Positions 45,517-56,321 of a stretch of 64,000 bases of DNA are shown in pieces (position 1 is the stretch's first letter; every line of letters begins with the position of its first letter). The stretch is taken from NCBI RefSeq assembly GCF_017599385.1, contig NZ_JAGFPK010000001.1, positions 2,400,030-2,464,029 on the forward strand, written 5' to 3'. The notes under the pieces were generated by a model, which was given only the letters and a program-made list of their open reading frames with translations, made no database searches and was not told where the DNA came from. A program made the position numbers and the translations under genes. Source of the stretch: Ciceribacter sp. L1K22. Its GTDB lineage: Bacteria > Pseudomonadota > Alphaproteobacteria > Rhizobiales > Rhizobiaceae.

Positions 45517-47816
45517 GAGGCTAGCCCGGTCCGTGGCGCAATCATACCCTGTGTCCGCATCTCGTCTGCCGCCTTCGCTTCGGCCGTGCCGAGGCGGTTG
45601 AGCCTGAGCGCGTTGACGACGACGATGATTGACGACGTCGACATCGCCACAGCGGCGATCAGCGGAGTTGCATAGCCGAGGATCGCGATCGGTACGGCGA
45701 GAATGTTGTAGCCGACGGACAACGCGAAGTTTTCCCGGATGAGACGGCCAGACCGCTTCGACACCTCGATCGCAAAGGCCACAGTGTCGAGGTTCGGCCG
45801 CACGAACACGAAATCCGCCGCCTGCCGCCCGACATCAGCCGCCGTGGCCGGCGCCATCGAAACATGCGCTGCGGCGAGCGCCGGGGCGTCGTTGATGCCG
45901 TCGCCAACCATCAGCAGACGGTGCCCGCTCGCCTGCATCTCGGCGCAGAATGCTGCCTTGTCGCGCGGGGCAAGCTCCGCTTTCCAGTTTTCGATTCCAA
46001 GCCGAGCTGCGATCGATCGCACAACGCCGGCACGGTCACCGGAGAGAATGCCGACCGAGAAACCCTGGCGCCGCATGAATGCGATCGCCTGCTCCGCGCC
46101 GGGCCGCAACGTGTCCTCGAAGCGGAAGGCCTGCAGCTCCCGGCCATCGAGCGATAGCACGACCTCGGAATACGCGTGCTGGTCCTTGGCCTCTGCCTGA
46201 TTACCGCAGGCGAAGCGCCGGCTTCCGAGGCGATAGAGGCCCTCCTCCGTTTCGGCCTCAATTCCGGCGCCGGGGATTTCGCGCACGGTATCGAACAGGC
46301 GGGGCGCAGCCAGTGCGGCAGCCGACAACGCCTGCGACAACGGATGACGGGAGTGCCCGGCCAGGCCGGCGGCAATGGCAAGGGTTGACGACGATATCCC
46401 GGTGGCATCAACCAGCCGGGGGCGGCCCAGCGTCAGGGTGCCGGTCTTGTCGAATGCAACGGAATCGATCTCGGCCAGACGCTCCATGGCCGATCCATCC
46501 TTGACCATGATACCTGCCCGGTAGAGACGGCCGGCAGCGACCACCTGTACCACCGGAACGGCAAGGCCGAGCGCGCACGGGCATGTTATGATGAGCACCG
46601 CGACGGCGACAAGCAGCGCATGTTTCCAGTCACCGTTGTAGAAGCCCCAGCCGAGAAAGGTGAGGAATGCGGTCAGATGCACCACCGGCGAATAAAGCTG
46701 CGCGGCACGGTCGGCGATGCGGCGGTAGCGCGCCCTGCCCCCTTCGGCCGCCTCCATCAGATGGATGACTTCCGCAAGGAACGAATTCTTCGCCGTCGCC
46801 GTCGCCTCGACGACAAGCGATCCGGTAAGGCTCAGGGTTCCCGCCTGTACGACGTCGCCGGGCGCCGCCTGCATCGGCGCACTCTCGCCGTTGACGATGG
46901 AGACGTCCATGTCGCTCGCCCCGCTGACGATCGTTCCGTCGACCGGAATGCGTTCGCCGGCGGCAACGGCGATCCGGTCGCCGACACGGATTTCGTCGAC
47001 CGGACGGTAGTCACGGCTGCCATCGGGTGCCACAACCATGGCGCCGCGCGGGCTGAGCCGCGCCAGCCCGCTGATCGCCGAGCGGGCACGGTCACGCATG
47101 ATGTGGTCAAGGGTGCGGCCGATCAGCAGGAAGAAGAGCAGCGAGGCCGTGGCGTCGAACCAGGCGTGTTCGCCGTGGTTGATCGTTTCCCACAGCGAGA
47201 TGAAATAGGAGAGCGAGATGCCGATGGCGATCGGCACGTCCATGTTGGTGCGACCGTTGCGGATCGCCTTCCAGGCGGAGATGTAGAAAAACCGCCCGGC
47301 GTAGATGAGCGCCGGTGCCGCGATCATCGCGGAAATCCAGTGGAACATGTCACGTGTCGAGGCGTCGGCACCGGACCAGATCGACACCGACAGCAGCATG
47401 ATGTTCATCGCCGCGAAGCCGGAAACGGCAACGGCACGGACCAGCTGGTTTCGCAACTGGTCGGCGGCCTCCTCACCCGCGGCGAAAAGGTGCGTCTCGT
47501 AGCCTGTGGAGGCGATCGCGCGGGCGATGACCTGCGGGTCGGTGACGGCCTCGCCAACCTCTTCGCGCCAGACGACCGACACGCGGCGGGTCGACAGGTT
47601 GACGCGCGCACGCTCGACTTCGGGCAGGCGCTTCAATGCACCTTCGATTGCGGTGATGCAGGCGCCGCAGTGCACGGCCGGAACGCTGAGATCGATCTGG
47701 CGAAGGCCCTCGCCAACGTCCCGGCTGGCAAGCTTCAACTCTTCCGACGTCGGCAGAGCGTGGGCCGAGCGTTCGATCTCGAGAGCGCCTTCGGTTCCGG
47801 CGGCACAGCAGCTCAT
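45513..47816 (-). CDS. ccoI: Copper-translocating P-type ATPase CcoI (FixI)
   Basis: P1B-type ATPase of 767 residues that supplies copper for cbb3 oxidase assembly. A heavy-metal-binding domain carries the CxxC pair Cys50/Cys53 (HCGACITAIEG). The ion-site motif CPC is at 412-414, the phosphorylated Asp456 is in DKTGTLTLG, and the nucleotide-binding GDGINDAPAL motif follows near the C-terminus. Eight membrane helices are expected. It overlaps ccoH and ccoS by four bases each. Confidence 0.95.
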   Translation of the reverse strand: MSCCAAGTEGALEIERSAHALPTSEELKLASRDVGEGLRQIDLSVPAVHCGACITAIEGALKRLPEVERARVNLSTRRVSVVWREEVGEAVTDPQVIARAIASTGYETHLFAAGEEAADQLRNQLVRAVAVSGFAAMNIMLLSVSIWSGADASTRDMFHWISAMIAAPALIYAGRFFYISAWKAIRNGRTNMDVPIAIGISLSYFISLWETINHGEHAWFDATASLLFFLLIGRTLDHIMRDRARSAISGLARLSPRGAMVVAPDGSRDYRPVDEIRVGDRIAVAAGERIPVDGTIVSGASDMDVSIVNGESAPMQAAPGDVVQAGTLSLTGSLVVEATATAKNSFLAEVIHLMEAAEGGRARYRRIADRAAQLYSPVVHLTAFLTFLGWGFYNGDWKHALLVAVAVLIITCPCALGLAVPVVQVVAAGRLYRAGIMVKDGSAMERLAEIDSVAFDKTGTLTLGRPRLVDATGISSSTLAIAAGLAGHSRHPLSQALSAAALAAPRLFDTVREIPGAGIEAETEEGLYRLGSRRFACGNQAEAKDQHAYSEVVLSLDGRELQAFRFEDTLRPGAEQAIAFMRRQGFSVGILSGDRAGVVRSIAARLGIENWKAELAPRDKAAFCAEMQASGHRLLMVGDGINDAPALAAAHVSMAPATAADVGRQAADFVFVRPNLDTVAFAIEVSKRSGRLIRENFALSVGYNILAVPIAILGYATPLIAAVAMSTSSIIVVVNALRLNRLGTAEAKAADEMRTQGMIAPRTGLAS

Positions 47817-48310
47817 TTTTTTGCCTCGATCACCGCAATGCGGTTGGCTTCATGCATGATGATCTCGCCGTCACGCATCGCGATCATCTCGACGATCCAA
47901 TGCCCGGGAAGAACGGGATGGCTTGCGACATAGTCGCCGTTCCCGGCCGGTTGCAGAGCGACGACAAAATCCTGATGCTCGCCGACGGGACGCTTGAAAT
48001 GCGCCGTCACCGTGTCAGCGACAACGGGACCTTCATCCGCAATGCTGAGACTGTAGCGGATGTCTCCACCCGTAACTGTCAGCTTTCCCTTGATGCCGGT
48101 CGCCAGCATGTCCCGGATCGCCGCGGCCTTACCGTTGAACTGCTGGCTCGCCACATAGGTGTTCGGGACCACCAGACCGCTCCAGGTGGACGTTGCGAAA
48201 TAGGCCATCAGCATGTTCACCGAGATGATCACCCCGAAGAAGGCGACCATGATCGTCGCCATGTGCCAGCCGGTGAAGACGAAGCCCGTCTTGCTCTGCT
48301 GTAACCTCAT
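47813..48310 (-). CDS. ccoH: FixH/CcoH family protein
   Basis: 165 residues with one N-terminal membrane helix (GWHMATIMVAFFGVIISVNMLMAYFA) followed by a soluble, probably periplasmic domain with VPNTYVASQQFN and the C-terminal VASHPVLPGHWIVEMIAMRDGEII. FixH proteins act with CcoI/FixI in maturation of the cbb3 oxidase. The gene overlaps both ccoG and ccoI by four bases. Confidence 0.93.
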   Translation of the reverse strand: MRLQQSKTGFVFTGWHMATIMVAFFGVIISVNMLMAYFATSTWSGLVVPNTYVASQQFNGKAAAIRDMLATGIKGKLTVTGGDIRYSLSIADEGPVVADTVTAHFKRPVGEHQDFVVALQPAGNGDYVASHPVLPGHWIVEMIAMRDGEIIMHEANRIAVIEAKK

Positions 48311-49890
48311 TTCTTGACTCCCGGTCCATTGAAGACGGCCTTGTAGCTCGCGGCCTCGTGACCCTCGACGTCTTCCACGATGAATTCGAACTCTTCCGAC
48401 GTCCAGGCGACCTGATCCCCGGGCAGCGTGACGAACACCTTCAGCGTATTGGCTTCGTCCGGCTTTGCCTCGATGACCATGCGGCGCGGGTCACCGCTCT
48501 CGACGCCGTTGGCCTTCATCGAGGCGCCAGGCAGACCTTCAAGGGCGACGCTGATTGTGCGCGGCTCCGGGATCATGTTCAAGATGCGGACAGTATAGCC
48601 GTTGCGGATCGAGCCGTCGGATTCCAGGACGTATTGCGGATTGCGGTCGTGAAGCACGTTGACCTCCAGTCTGTCGCGCGACAAAAGCGCGATCAGCAGA
48701 CCGAGGCCGACGGCGCACCAAACGCCCATGTAAAGCAGCGTGCGCGGACGGAAGATGACCTTCCAGTTGAAGTGCCGGATGCTGTCGCTGAACGAGCCGT
48801 CAGCCTTGCGCACCTTGCGGGGATCGATCGCCGTCGCGCCGTTGCCGGTCGCGAGCGCCATGTTCGACTGGTACTCGTCGAGCGTCGCATAGGCGATCAG
48901 TCCGCGCGGCTTGCCGATCTTGTCCATGACGCCGTCGCAGGCGTCGATGCACAGCGCGCAGGTGATGCACTCGAGCTGCTGGCCGTCTCTGATATCGATC
49001 CCCATGGGACAGACCGCGACGCAGGCATTGCAGTCGACGCAGTCGCCGACCACCTCGCCGGCTGCCGCTGCCTTCTTGGCGTGCCGCGAGCGCGGTTCGC
49101 CACGCCAGTCGTTGTAGGTCACAACGAGCGAGTTTTCGTCCAGCATCGCGGCCTGAATGCGCGGCCAGGGGCACATGTAGACGCAGACCTGCTCGCGCAT
49201 GATGCCGCCGAACACATAGGTCGTGGCGGTAAGGATCGCCACGGTGATGTAGGCGACGGCCGGTGCCTGTCCGGTCACGACATTGACGAGCAGAGTCGGC
49301 GCGTCAGCGAAATAGAAAATCCAGGCACCGCCCGTCGCGACCGCGATGACGATCCAGGTCGCGTGCTTGGCGACGCGCTTACGGACCTTTTCGACGGTCC
49401 AGGGGCCGGCATCGAGTTTCATCCGGGCATTGCGGTCACCTTCGATGAAACGCTCGACGACAAGGAACAGGTCGACCCAGACCGTCTGCGGACAGGTATA
49501 ACCGCACCAGGCGCGTCCGACGGCCGAGGTGATCAGGAACAGGCCGAAACCGGCCATCACAAGCAGGCCCGCAACGAAGAAGAATTCCTGCGGCCAGATT
49601 TCGATAAAGAAGAAATAGAAACGGCGGTTTGCCAAGTCGATCAGCACCGCCTGATCGGGCGCGAAAGGCCCCCGGTCCCAGCGCAGCCAAGGCGTGAGGT
49701 AATAGATGCCGAGCGTGATGAGCATCACCAGCCATTTGAACTGGCGAAACCGACCCTCCGCCCTTTTGGGAAATATCTTTTTACGCGCTTCGTAAAGCGG
49801 TTGTCGGACCTTGGCCGACATCACCGGTTCAGCTTCGATGCGCTCGATTTCGCCGCTGTTGGCGGCATCTTTGTCTAACTGGACGTTCAT
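48307..49890 (-). CDS. ccoG: cbb3 oxidase accessory protein CcoG (FixG, RdxA)
   Basis: 527 residues, membrane-bound ferredoxin-like protein implicated in copper reduction for cbb3 assembly. About five helices lie in the first 230 residues. Two 4Fe-4S clusters are indicated by CVDCNACVAVCP (Cys284-Cys294) and CITCALCIDAC (Cys308-Cys318). A C-terminal soluble Ig-like domain follows the last helix. It is the first gene of the coupled ccoGHIS operon, with an FNR box upstream. Confidence 0.95.
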   Translation of the reverse strand: MNVQLDKDAANSGEIERIEAEPVMSAKVRQPLYEARKKIFPKRAEGRFRQFKWLVMLITLGIYYLTPWLRWDRGPFAPDQAVLIDLANRRFYFFFIEIWPQEFFFVAGLLVMAGFGLFLITSAVGRAWCGYTCPQTVWVDLFLVVERFIEGDRNARMKLDAGPWTVEKVRKRVAKHATWIVIAVATGGAWIFYFADAPTLLVNVVTGQAPAVAYITVAILTATTYVFGGIMREQVCVYMCPWPRIQAAMLDENSLVVTYNDWRGEPRSRHAKKAAAAGEVVGDCVDCNACVAVCPMGIDIRDGQQLECITCALCIDACDGVMDKIGKPRGLIAYATLDEYQSNMALATGNGATAIDPRKVRKADGSFSDSIRHFNWKVIFRPRTLLYMGVWCAVGLGLLIALLSRDRLEVNVLHDRNPQYVLESDGSIRNGYTVRILNMIPEPRTISVALEGLPGASMKANGVESGDPRRMVIEAKPDEANTLKVFVTLPGDQVAWTSEEFEFIVEDVEGHEAASYKAVFNGPGVKK

Positions 49891-49945
49891 CTACGGCAAC
49901 CTCGTCTTTCGAGGTTTGTCATCCCACGTCGGACGGCCATCCTCC

Positions 49946-49959
49946 TTGACTTATATCAA
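49946..49959. promoter_or_regulatory. FNR/FixK box upstream of ccoG
   Basis: TTGAC-TTAT-ATCAA, nine of ten conserved positions of TTGAT-N4-ATCAA. Its centre is about 62 bases upstream of the ccoG start, consistent with activation of ccoGHIS under low oxygen by FnrN or FixK. Confidence 0.78.
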
Positions 49960-50076
49960 GTAGCGGCCAAGTGTCACAACAGATGCGATTTTCAATATAT
50001 GGCAGGAGATTTCGAAACACCCCAAGCAAGCCGATTTCCTGGCAAATTTCGGGGGTTCCGGTGGTACGCAAAAGGA

Positions 50077-50108
50077 AATGCGGCGGAATGTCGCCATTCC
50101 GCCGCATT
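50077..50108 (-). terminator. Terminator of the ccoNOQP operon
   Basis: A 14-bp perfect stem (50077-50090 with 50095-50108) with a four-base loop, 10 bases after the ccoP stop. On the minus strand it is followed by TTCCTTTT, a moderate T-run. It lies between the two oxidase operons. Confidence 0.75.
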
Positions 50109-50118
50109 GGTTTTCAAC

Positions 50119-50982
50119 TCATTCGCCGCCGCCCAGCGAGTGGACATAGATCGCCAGCTGCTTGACCGTGGCTTCGCCGAGGCGCGCGCCCCACGCCGGC
50201 ATCACGCCGTGTTTGGGCTGTGCGACCTGGGACGCGATCCCGGCCTCACCCTGGACCTTCAGCCAGATCGCATCGGACAGATTCGGCGCGCCGAGATCGC
50301 GATTGCCCTTGGCATCCTCACCGTGGCAGGCCGCGCAGTTGTCCATGAATATCTGCTGGCCCGGAGCAACCATCGAGGCATCCGCCGGCGTACCAGTCAG
50401 GCTGATGACATAAGCGGCCACCTGCTTGATCTGCTCCGGCTCCAGAATGTCGGCGTAAGCCGGCATTTCGGAGACCCGAGTGTCCGGATCGCCGTCGTAA
50501 CGGATGCCGTGCAACAAGGTCGTCTGGATCGCTTCCAGATCGCCGCCCCACAGCCAGTCGTCGTCGTTGAGGTTGGGATAGCCGGCACCGCCGGCCGCAC
50601 CCGAACCGTGGCATGGCGAGCAGTTGACCTTGAACGCAGCGGCACCGCCAGCGGTAGCGAACTGCGTCAGTTCCGGATCGGCGACGATCTCCGTGATCGG
50701 CAGCGCCGCGATCTTGTCGAGGTAGACCGCTTGCCCTGCCTTGGCCTCGCTGAGTTCGGCCGCGACCTGGGCACGGCTCGAATAACCGAGCAGACCCTTG
50801 GTGTTTTCCGTCAGGAGCGGCCACGCCGGATACATGATCGTATAGCCGATGGCCCAGACGATCGTGGCATAGAAGGTCCAGACCCACCAGCGGGGCATCG
50901 GATTGTTGAGCTCGCGAATGCCATCCCACTCGTGGCCAGTGGTTTCGACGCCACTGATCTCGTCAATATGTTTTTCTGCCAT
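50119..50982 (-). CDS. ccoP: cbb3-type cytochrome c oxidase subunit III (CcoP, FixP)
   Basis: Diheme cytochrome c subunit of 287 residues that passes electrons to the catalytic subunit. An N-terminal membrane helix (WWVWTFYATIVWAIGYTIMYPAWP) anchors it. Two heme c sites are visible: CSPCH at 121-125 and CAACH at 216-220, each with a later Met ligand candidate (SEMPAY, VMPAWG). It is the last gene of the operon. Confidence 0.96.
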   Translation of the reverse strand: MAEKHIDEISGVETTGHEWDGIRELNNPMPRWWVWTFYATIVWAIGYTIMYPAWPLLTENTKGLLGYSSRAQVAAELSEAKAGQAVYLDKIAALPITEIVADPELTQFATAGGAAAFKVNCSPCHGSGAAGGAGYPNLNDDDWLWGGDLEAIQTTLLHGIRYDGDPDTRVSEMPAYADILEPEQIKQVAAYVISLTGTPADASMVAPGQQIFMDNCAACHGEDAKGNRDLGAPNLSDAIWLKVQGEAGIASQVAQPKHGVMPAWGARLGEATVKQLAIYVHSLGGGE

Positions 50983-50985
50983 TTC

Positions 50986-51138
50986 TCAATCCTCCTTGAG
51001 AGGGATGCTGGCGGCCTCGTTGGCGGACTTCTTTCCGCCCGGCCGGAACGTGAACAGGACGACCCCGACGAAGAACAGCGCCATGGCAAGAAGCCCCCAG
51101 CTGTCTGCGAAGTGGCGCATGGCCGTATAGGTTTCCAT
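50986..51138 (-). CDS. ccoQ: cbb3 oxidase subunit CcoQ (FixQ)
   Basis: 50 residues: METYTAMRHFADSWGLLAMA continues into one membrane helix (LLAMALFFVGVVLFTF), then a polar tail. This is the size and pattern of CcoQ, which stabilises the oxidase. It lies between ccoO (12 bp upstream) and ccoP (stop 3 bases before the ccoP start). Its own last codons hold the AAGGAGG ribosome site for ccoP. Confidence 0.93.
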   Translation of the reverse strand: METYTAMRHFADSWGLLAMALFFVGVVLFTFRPGGKKSANEAASIPLKED

Positions 51139-51150
51139 GGTTCACACCTC

Positions 51151-51882
51151 TCAACGGTATCCGGTCGCGTCGTCATACGTGGAGAAGTCGACGAGAGTGC
51201 CGAGCATCTGCAGGTAGGAGACCAACGCGTCCATTTCGGTCAGTTGCGCGGGATTGCCGTCGAAGTCCCCTATCTTTGCCTTCGGGTAGCGGGCAAGAAG
51301 CCCCTCCGTGTCGGCGTTCGGATCGGCCTGGGCCTTGAGATCGGCTTCCGCGTTTTCGAGCATCTCGTCGCTGTAGGGCACGCCGACAAGGCTGTTGGCC
51401 TTGAGGTTGGCCGTAACGTTCGCGACCTTGAGCGGCGTCTGCAACAGGAACGAATAGCTCGGCATGATCGACTCCGGCACGACGTCGCGTGGCTCGGTCA
51501 GGTGCTGGACATGCCAGGCGTTCGAGTAGCGGTCGCCGACGCGGGCGAGGTCAGGCCCCGTCCGCTTCGAACCCCACTGGAACGGATGGTCGTACATCGA
51601 CTCCGCCGCCAGGCTGTAATGGCCGTAACGCTCGACTTCGTCGCGGAACGGACGGATCATCTGGCTGTGACAGACATAGCAGCCTTCGCGGATGTAGATG
51701 TTGCGTCCGGCCAGTTCGAGCGGCGTGTACGGCCGCATGCCCTCGACCTTTTCGATCGTGTTCTCGAGATAGAACAGCGGAGCGATTTCGACGATGCCGC
51801 CAATGGTCACGACCAGCAGCGAACCGAGGAGCAGAAGGCTCGAATTCTTCTCGAGAATTGCGTGTTTATCAAGAATGGACAT
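51151..51882 (-). CDS. ccoO: cbb3-type cytochrome c oxidase subunit II (CcoO, FixO)
   Basis: Membrane-anchored monoheme cytochrome c of 243 residues. The helix is at about 14-37, and the heme c motif is CYVCH at residues 68-72 ([14 protein letters not shown]). The C-terminal half includes [23 protein letters not shown], typical of CcoO. Gene order N-O-Q-P is standard. Confidence 0.96.
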   Translation of the reverse strand: MSILDKHAILEKNSSLLLLGSLLVVTIGGIVEIAPLFYLENTIEKVEGMRPYTPLELAGRNIYIREGCYVCHSQMIRPFRDEVERYGHYSLAAESMYDHPFQWGSKRTGPDLARVGDRYSNAWHVQHLTEPRDVVPESIMPSYSFLLQTPLKVANVTANLKANSLVGVPYSDEMLENAEADLKAQADPNADTEGLLARYPKAKIGDFDGNPAQLTEMDALVSYLQMLGTLVDFSTYDDATGYR

Positions 51883-51894
51883 TGAGCCTTCTCC

Positions 51895-53523
<1,629 letters not shown>

Positions 53524-53634
53524 TGTTGGTATCCCCCAACACATTGTGCGTTTCGTGCGCAGGTACCCCTTCGACGGACCCGAAGCGACATCCTGCATCA
53601 CGGTGAGGATTGCCATTCCCGGCAACAAGCCACC

Positions 53635-53648
53635 TTGATCCAGATCAA
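53635..53648. promoter_or_regulatory. Perfect FNR/FixK box between ccoN and hemerythrin-like gene
   Basis: TTGAT-CCAG-ATCAA is a full consensus anaerobox. It is about 118 bp upstream of the ccoN start and about 173 bp upstream of the divergent hemerythrin-like gene, so it may serve both. Confidence 0.85.
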
Positions 53649-53813
53649 GGCGAGCCTGCCTTGATTGAGGGAAAAACAATTTACTTTGGCCGGACGTCCG
53701 CGCCGCTTCTGACAGGCGGCGCAACGATGCCCCTTCAAGGACGCATAAGACGGGCCACCCGCCTCGCGCATCCGGTCGCGACGCGCGGACGTGACATCGA
53801 CGGAGAGAGCAAG

Positions 53814-54326
53814 ATGCAGTCGGAAACGCCGTTAAGTGCCGGCATTGACGTCATACAGGTCCAGAAACCGGGCGTATCCGGCGAGAGCAAGAACCTGGGC
53901 TGGCTGCGCCGCGCTCATCAGGAACAGCTGGCCCTCTGCCGCGAACTGGAGGAGATAGCCGATTCGCTGCCGGCAAATATCAACCGCCAGAAGTGCATTT
54001 ATGCCGCCAAGGCGCTCGGCCCCTTGATTCGCGGTGTCCATCATTTCGAGGAGACAACACTCTTTCCCTGGCTCAGCGATCGGGAATACGGAGACCTGGA
54101 TCTTTCACGCACGCTAGACCGCCTGCGGTTCGAACATTGCGAGGACGAGTGCTTCGCCGAAGAACTGACCGACGCGCTCCTGCATCTCGGGGCCGGCGAA
54201 GCGGTCAACATGGAGGCTGTCGGCTATATGCTGCGCGGCTTCTTTGAGGGCGTGCGGCGCCACATCGCCTTCGAAACCGAGCACCTTCTGCAGCACCTTC
54301 CGGAGGATGCTCTGCAGACGGCCTAA
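53814..54326 (+). CDS. Hemerythrin-like (HHE) domain protein
   Basis: About 170 residues. The four-helix bundle with its di-iron ligands is recognisable: [35 protein letters not shown] (HxxxE), and [20 protein letters not shown] (HxxxE). Such domains bind O2, NO or iron. The ATG at 53814 follows CGGAGAGAGC. Divergent placement from ccoN over a shared FNR box suggests a role in low-oxygen or NO physiology. It is not the canonical hemerythrin HxxxH spacing in all positions. Confidence 0.8.
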   Translation: MQSETPLSAGIDVIQVQKPGVSGESKNLGWLRRAHQEQLALCRELEEIADSLPANINRQKCIYAAKALGPLIRGVHHFEETTLFPWLSDREYGDLDLSRTLDRLRFEHCEDECFAEELTDALLHLGAGEAVNMEAVGYMLRGFFEGVRRHIAFETEHLLQHLPEDALQTA

Positions 54327-54373
54327 CGGCTCAAAGTCGTTTTCTCCCAGAGCCCTGCCTATCGCTTCGAACG

Positions 54374-55099
54374 TCAGGCCGCGAGAACGGTATTCCCGTC
54401 GCGAAGCGGCCGCGCCATCACAATGACGCCGAGCGTTTTGCCTGCGGACCCGGCCAGAGGACTGAGCCGGCATTCAAGCCCGCCCCCGTCCGTACCATTA
54501 GACCAGGACGGGATTTCAACAGTCTCGCCGCCCAGGCAACGATCGAAATGGCTCTTGCCGGTCGATTGAAACCAGTCCTGCCCGAACAGATCACCCACAT
54601 GCCGTCCGATCGTGTCGAACGGCGTACGACCGAAATAGCGCGCATGCGCAGGGTTGCAGAACAGGTATCGATAATCCACGGTAATGACCGAGACGAGATC
54701 TGGCAGGCTGTTGAGAACCGTCTCGTTGAGAAAGACGTCGTCGCCAGGGCCCGACCGGTTTTCCATGCCGTGCGACGTCGGGCAGGACGCGGCGATGCCT
54801 TCCGAGCCAAAGTACCGCTCGAGCAGCACCGCCAGCATCGCAGAGTGCCTAAGCACACAGGACCTGTCGTCTGCATCCTCGCGGATGAGGCTGTTGATGA
54901 AGCGGAGCTGCTGATGCACCTCGTGGGAGCATTGGGCTCGGTGGTCGATGATCGCGCCGATCAATGGTTCGAGTTCGCGGTCCAGCATGCGCACGAGCCT
55001 CTCGTCCCCAACCCGAATCGCATGCTGGAGCTGATGACACTTCAGCGAAAACGCCTCGAAGAGCGGCAGCAGGCTATGATCTTTGACGTTCTGTGCCAT
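54374..55099 (-). CDS. PAS-domain protein, possibly a sensory partner
   Basis: About 241 residues. The N-terminal half (to about 110) is helical and unassigned. A PAS domain covers about 130-240 (VLNSLPDLVSVITVDYRYLFCNPAHARYFGRTP, then the C-terminal LAGSAGKTLGVIVMARPL). No histidine kinase, GGDEF or DNA-binding domain follows, so it is a lone sensor or adaptor. The ATG at 55099 is poorly supported by a ribosome site; a start at 55150 is possible. It lies convergently with the hemerythrin-like gene. Confidence 0.72.
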   Translation of the reverse strand: MAQNVKDHSLLPLFEAFSLKCHQLQHAIRVGDERLVRMLDRELEPLIGAIIDHRAQCSHEVHQQLRFINSLIREDADDRSCVLRHSAMLAVLLERYFGSEGIAASCPTSHGMENRSGPGDDVFLNETVLNSLPDLVSVITVDYRYLFCNPAHARYFGRTPFDTIGRHVGDLFGQDWFQSTGKSHFDRCLGGETVEIPSWSNGTDGGGLECRLSPLAGSAGKTLGVIVMARPLRDGNTVLAA

Positions 55100-55387
55100 C
55101 GTGACCGATCTGGTGCTCGACCTGTTTCTCTCCCCGGCGCATCGCCGCAACGCGGACTACGCCCCATTGCAAAGTGGGTAACATGACGCCCCTTCATGTT
55201 CAACAGACTAGGTTTAGGGTATTTGCAGAACGGAAGAATGTACTAAAATGAAGATACCGGAATGTATAAAATGCAGGTGAAACCGCCAGCGTGCAATGCT
55301 CCGGGTTTGACTTGAAATATTAGCGAATAACAACCGGTTACATTGCCTTGAAGGCGTCTGACGTTGCGCCTCCGATTGCCTGAGCGA
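55100..55387. other. 288-bp AT-richer intergenic region
   Basis: It contains several A/T tracts (55195-55340) between the PAS gene start and the 3' end of the lpxXL gene, and probably the promoter of the PAS gene. No open frame, RNA gene or FNR box of good quality was found. Confidence 0.35.
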
Positions 55388-56317
55388 TTACAGGCTACGC
55401 TTGATCGACCAGCGATCGTGATACCAGAGCCATTGCTCCGGATATTCGCGCACCCAGCTCTCCACCTTGTCGTTCAACAACTGGGCCGTCGCATCGACAT
55501 CGAGCTGACCGCGCTCGTCACGCGGAAGCGTCATGGCCGGTTCGATCTCAAGACGAAACCTGTTGTCCGGGAGGCGGATGCATCTCGCTGGATAGACTTC
55601 GCAGTTGAACTGCCGGGCGAGCTTTGCCAGCAAGGGGTTGGTCTTGACCTTCTGGCCGAAGAACACTGTCTCGCGGCCCTTGTTGAATTTCTGATCGACC
55701 AGCACGCCAACACCGCCGCCCGCCTCGAGCTGGCGCGCGAGCGCAAAGGATGACCCGGCGTGCGAAGGCACCAGCTTTCCCATTCTGCCAGCGCGGAAGT
55801 CGAAGACCTTCTGGGCGATGTAGGGATTGTTCGGCGGACGGAACAGCACGGTGACATAGAGGCCGAACGCGGCACCGGCGACCGGCAGCATCTCGAAATC
55901 TCCCGAATGCGCGGTGAAGACGATGAAGGGACGCGGATTGTCGCGCAGGTCGAGGAAGATCGGTATTCCCGACACCTCCACCCTGCCCGTCTTGTCGCTG
56001 AACGGGTCGAAATCGAAGAGACGGTCAAGAAAGATATACTCCGCCGCCATCCGGCCCATGTGGCCCCAGGCGGCAAGCGCGATGGCTTCGCGCTCGGCCT
56101 CGTCCTTTTCGGGAAAGGCGTTGGCGAGGTTGACCTGCATCAGCCGGTGACGGCTGGTCTTCGGACCGATCCAGCGCATGGCCTGGTCCGCAAATCGGAT
56201 TGCCGGGTCGGCCGGCAGGATCTTCAGGAGATTGAGCAGCGCGAATGTCAGCTGCGCCACGGCCCATTGCGGGAACCGGCGCATCGCCACAACGAATCGC
56301 GTGACCAGTGCTCTCAA
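55388..56317 (-). CDS. lpxXL: Lipid A very-long-chain fatty acid acyltransferase LpxXL
   Basis: Adds the 27-hydroxyoctacosanoate chain, carried by AcpXL, to lipid A. About 310 residues of the HtrB/LpxL acyltransferase family, with the catalytic segment VFTAHSGDFEMLPV, FRPPNNPYIAQKVFDFRAGRMG, and VLVDQKFNKG. The start is probably a TTG at 56317, four bases after the adh2XL stop, which aligns with what I recall of known LpxXL starts; the open frame extends upstream to 56383 inside adh2XL. Last gene of the VLCFA cluster. Confidence 0.88.
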   Translation of the reverse strand: MRALVTRFVVAMRRFPQWAVAQLTFALLNLLKILPADPAIRFADQAMRWIGPKTSRHRLMQVNLANAFPEKDEAEREAIALAAWGHMGRMAAEYIFLDRLFDFDPFSDKTGRVEVSGIPIFLDLRDNPRPFIVFTAHSGDFEMLPVAGAAFGLYVTVLFRPPNNPYIAQKVFDFRAGRMGKLVPSHAGSSFALARQLEAGGGVGVLVDQKFNKGRETVFFGQKVKTNPLLAKLARQFNCEVYPARCIRLPDNRFRLEIEPAMTLPRDERGQLDVDATAQLLNDKVESWVREYPEQWLWYHDRWSIKRSL

Positions 56318-56321
56318 GGGA

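Noticed and set aside
49999-51885. A 628-codon plus-strand open frame opposite ccoP, ccoQ and ccoO
   Set aside because: All three oxidase genes on the other strand have heme or membrane signatures and standard order; the plus-strand product is the antisense shadow.
55303-55330. TTGACTTGAAATATT as a further FNR box
   Set aside because: The right half lacks ATCAA and only the left half matches.
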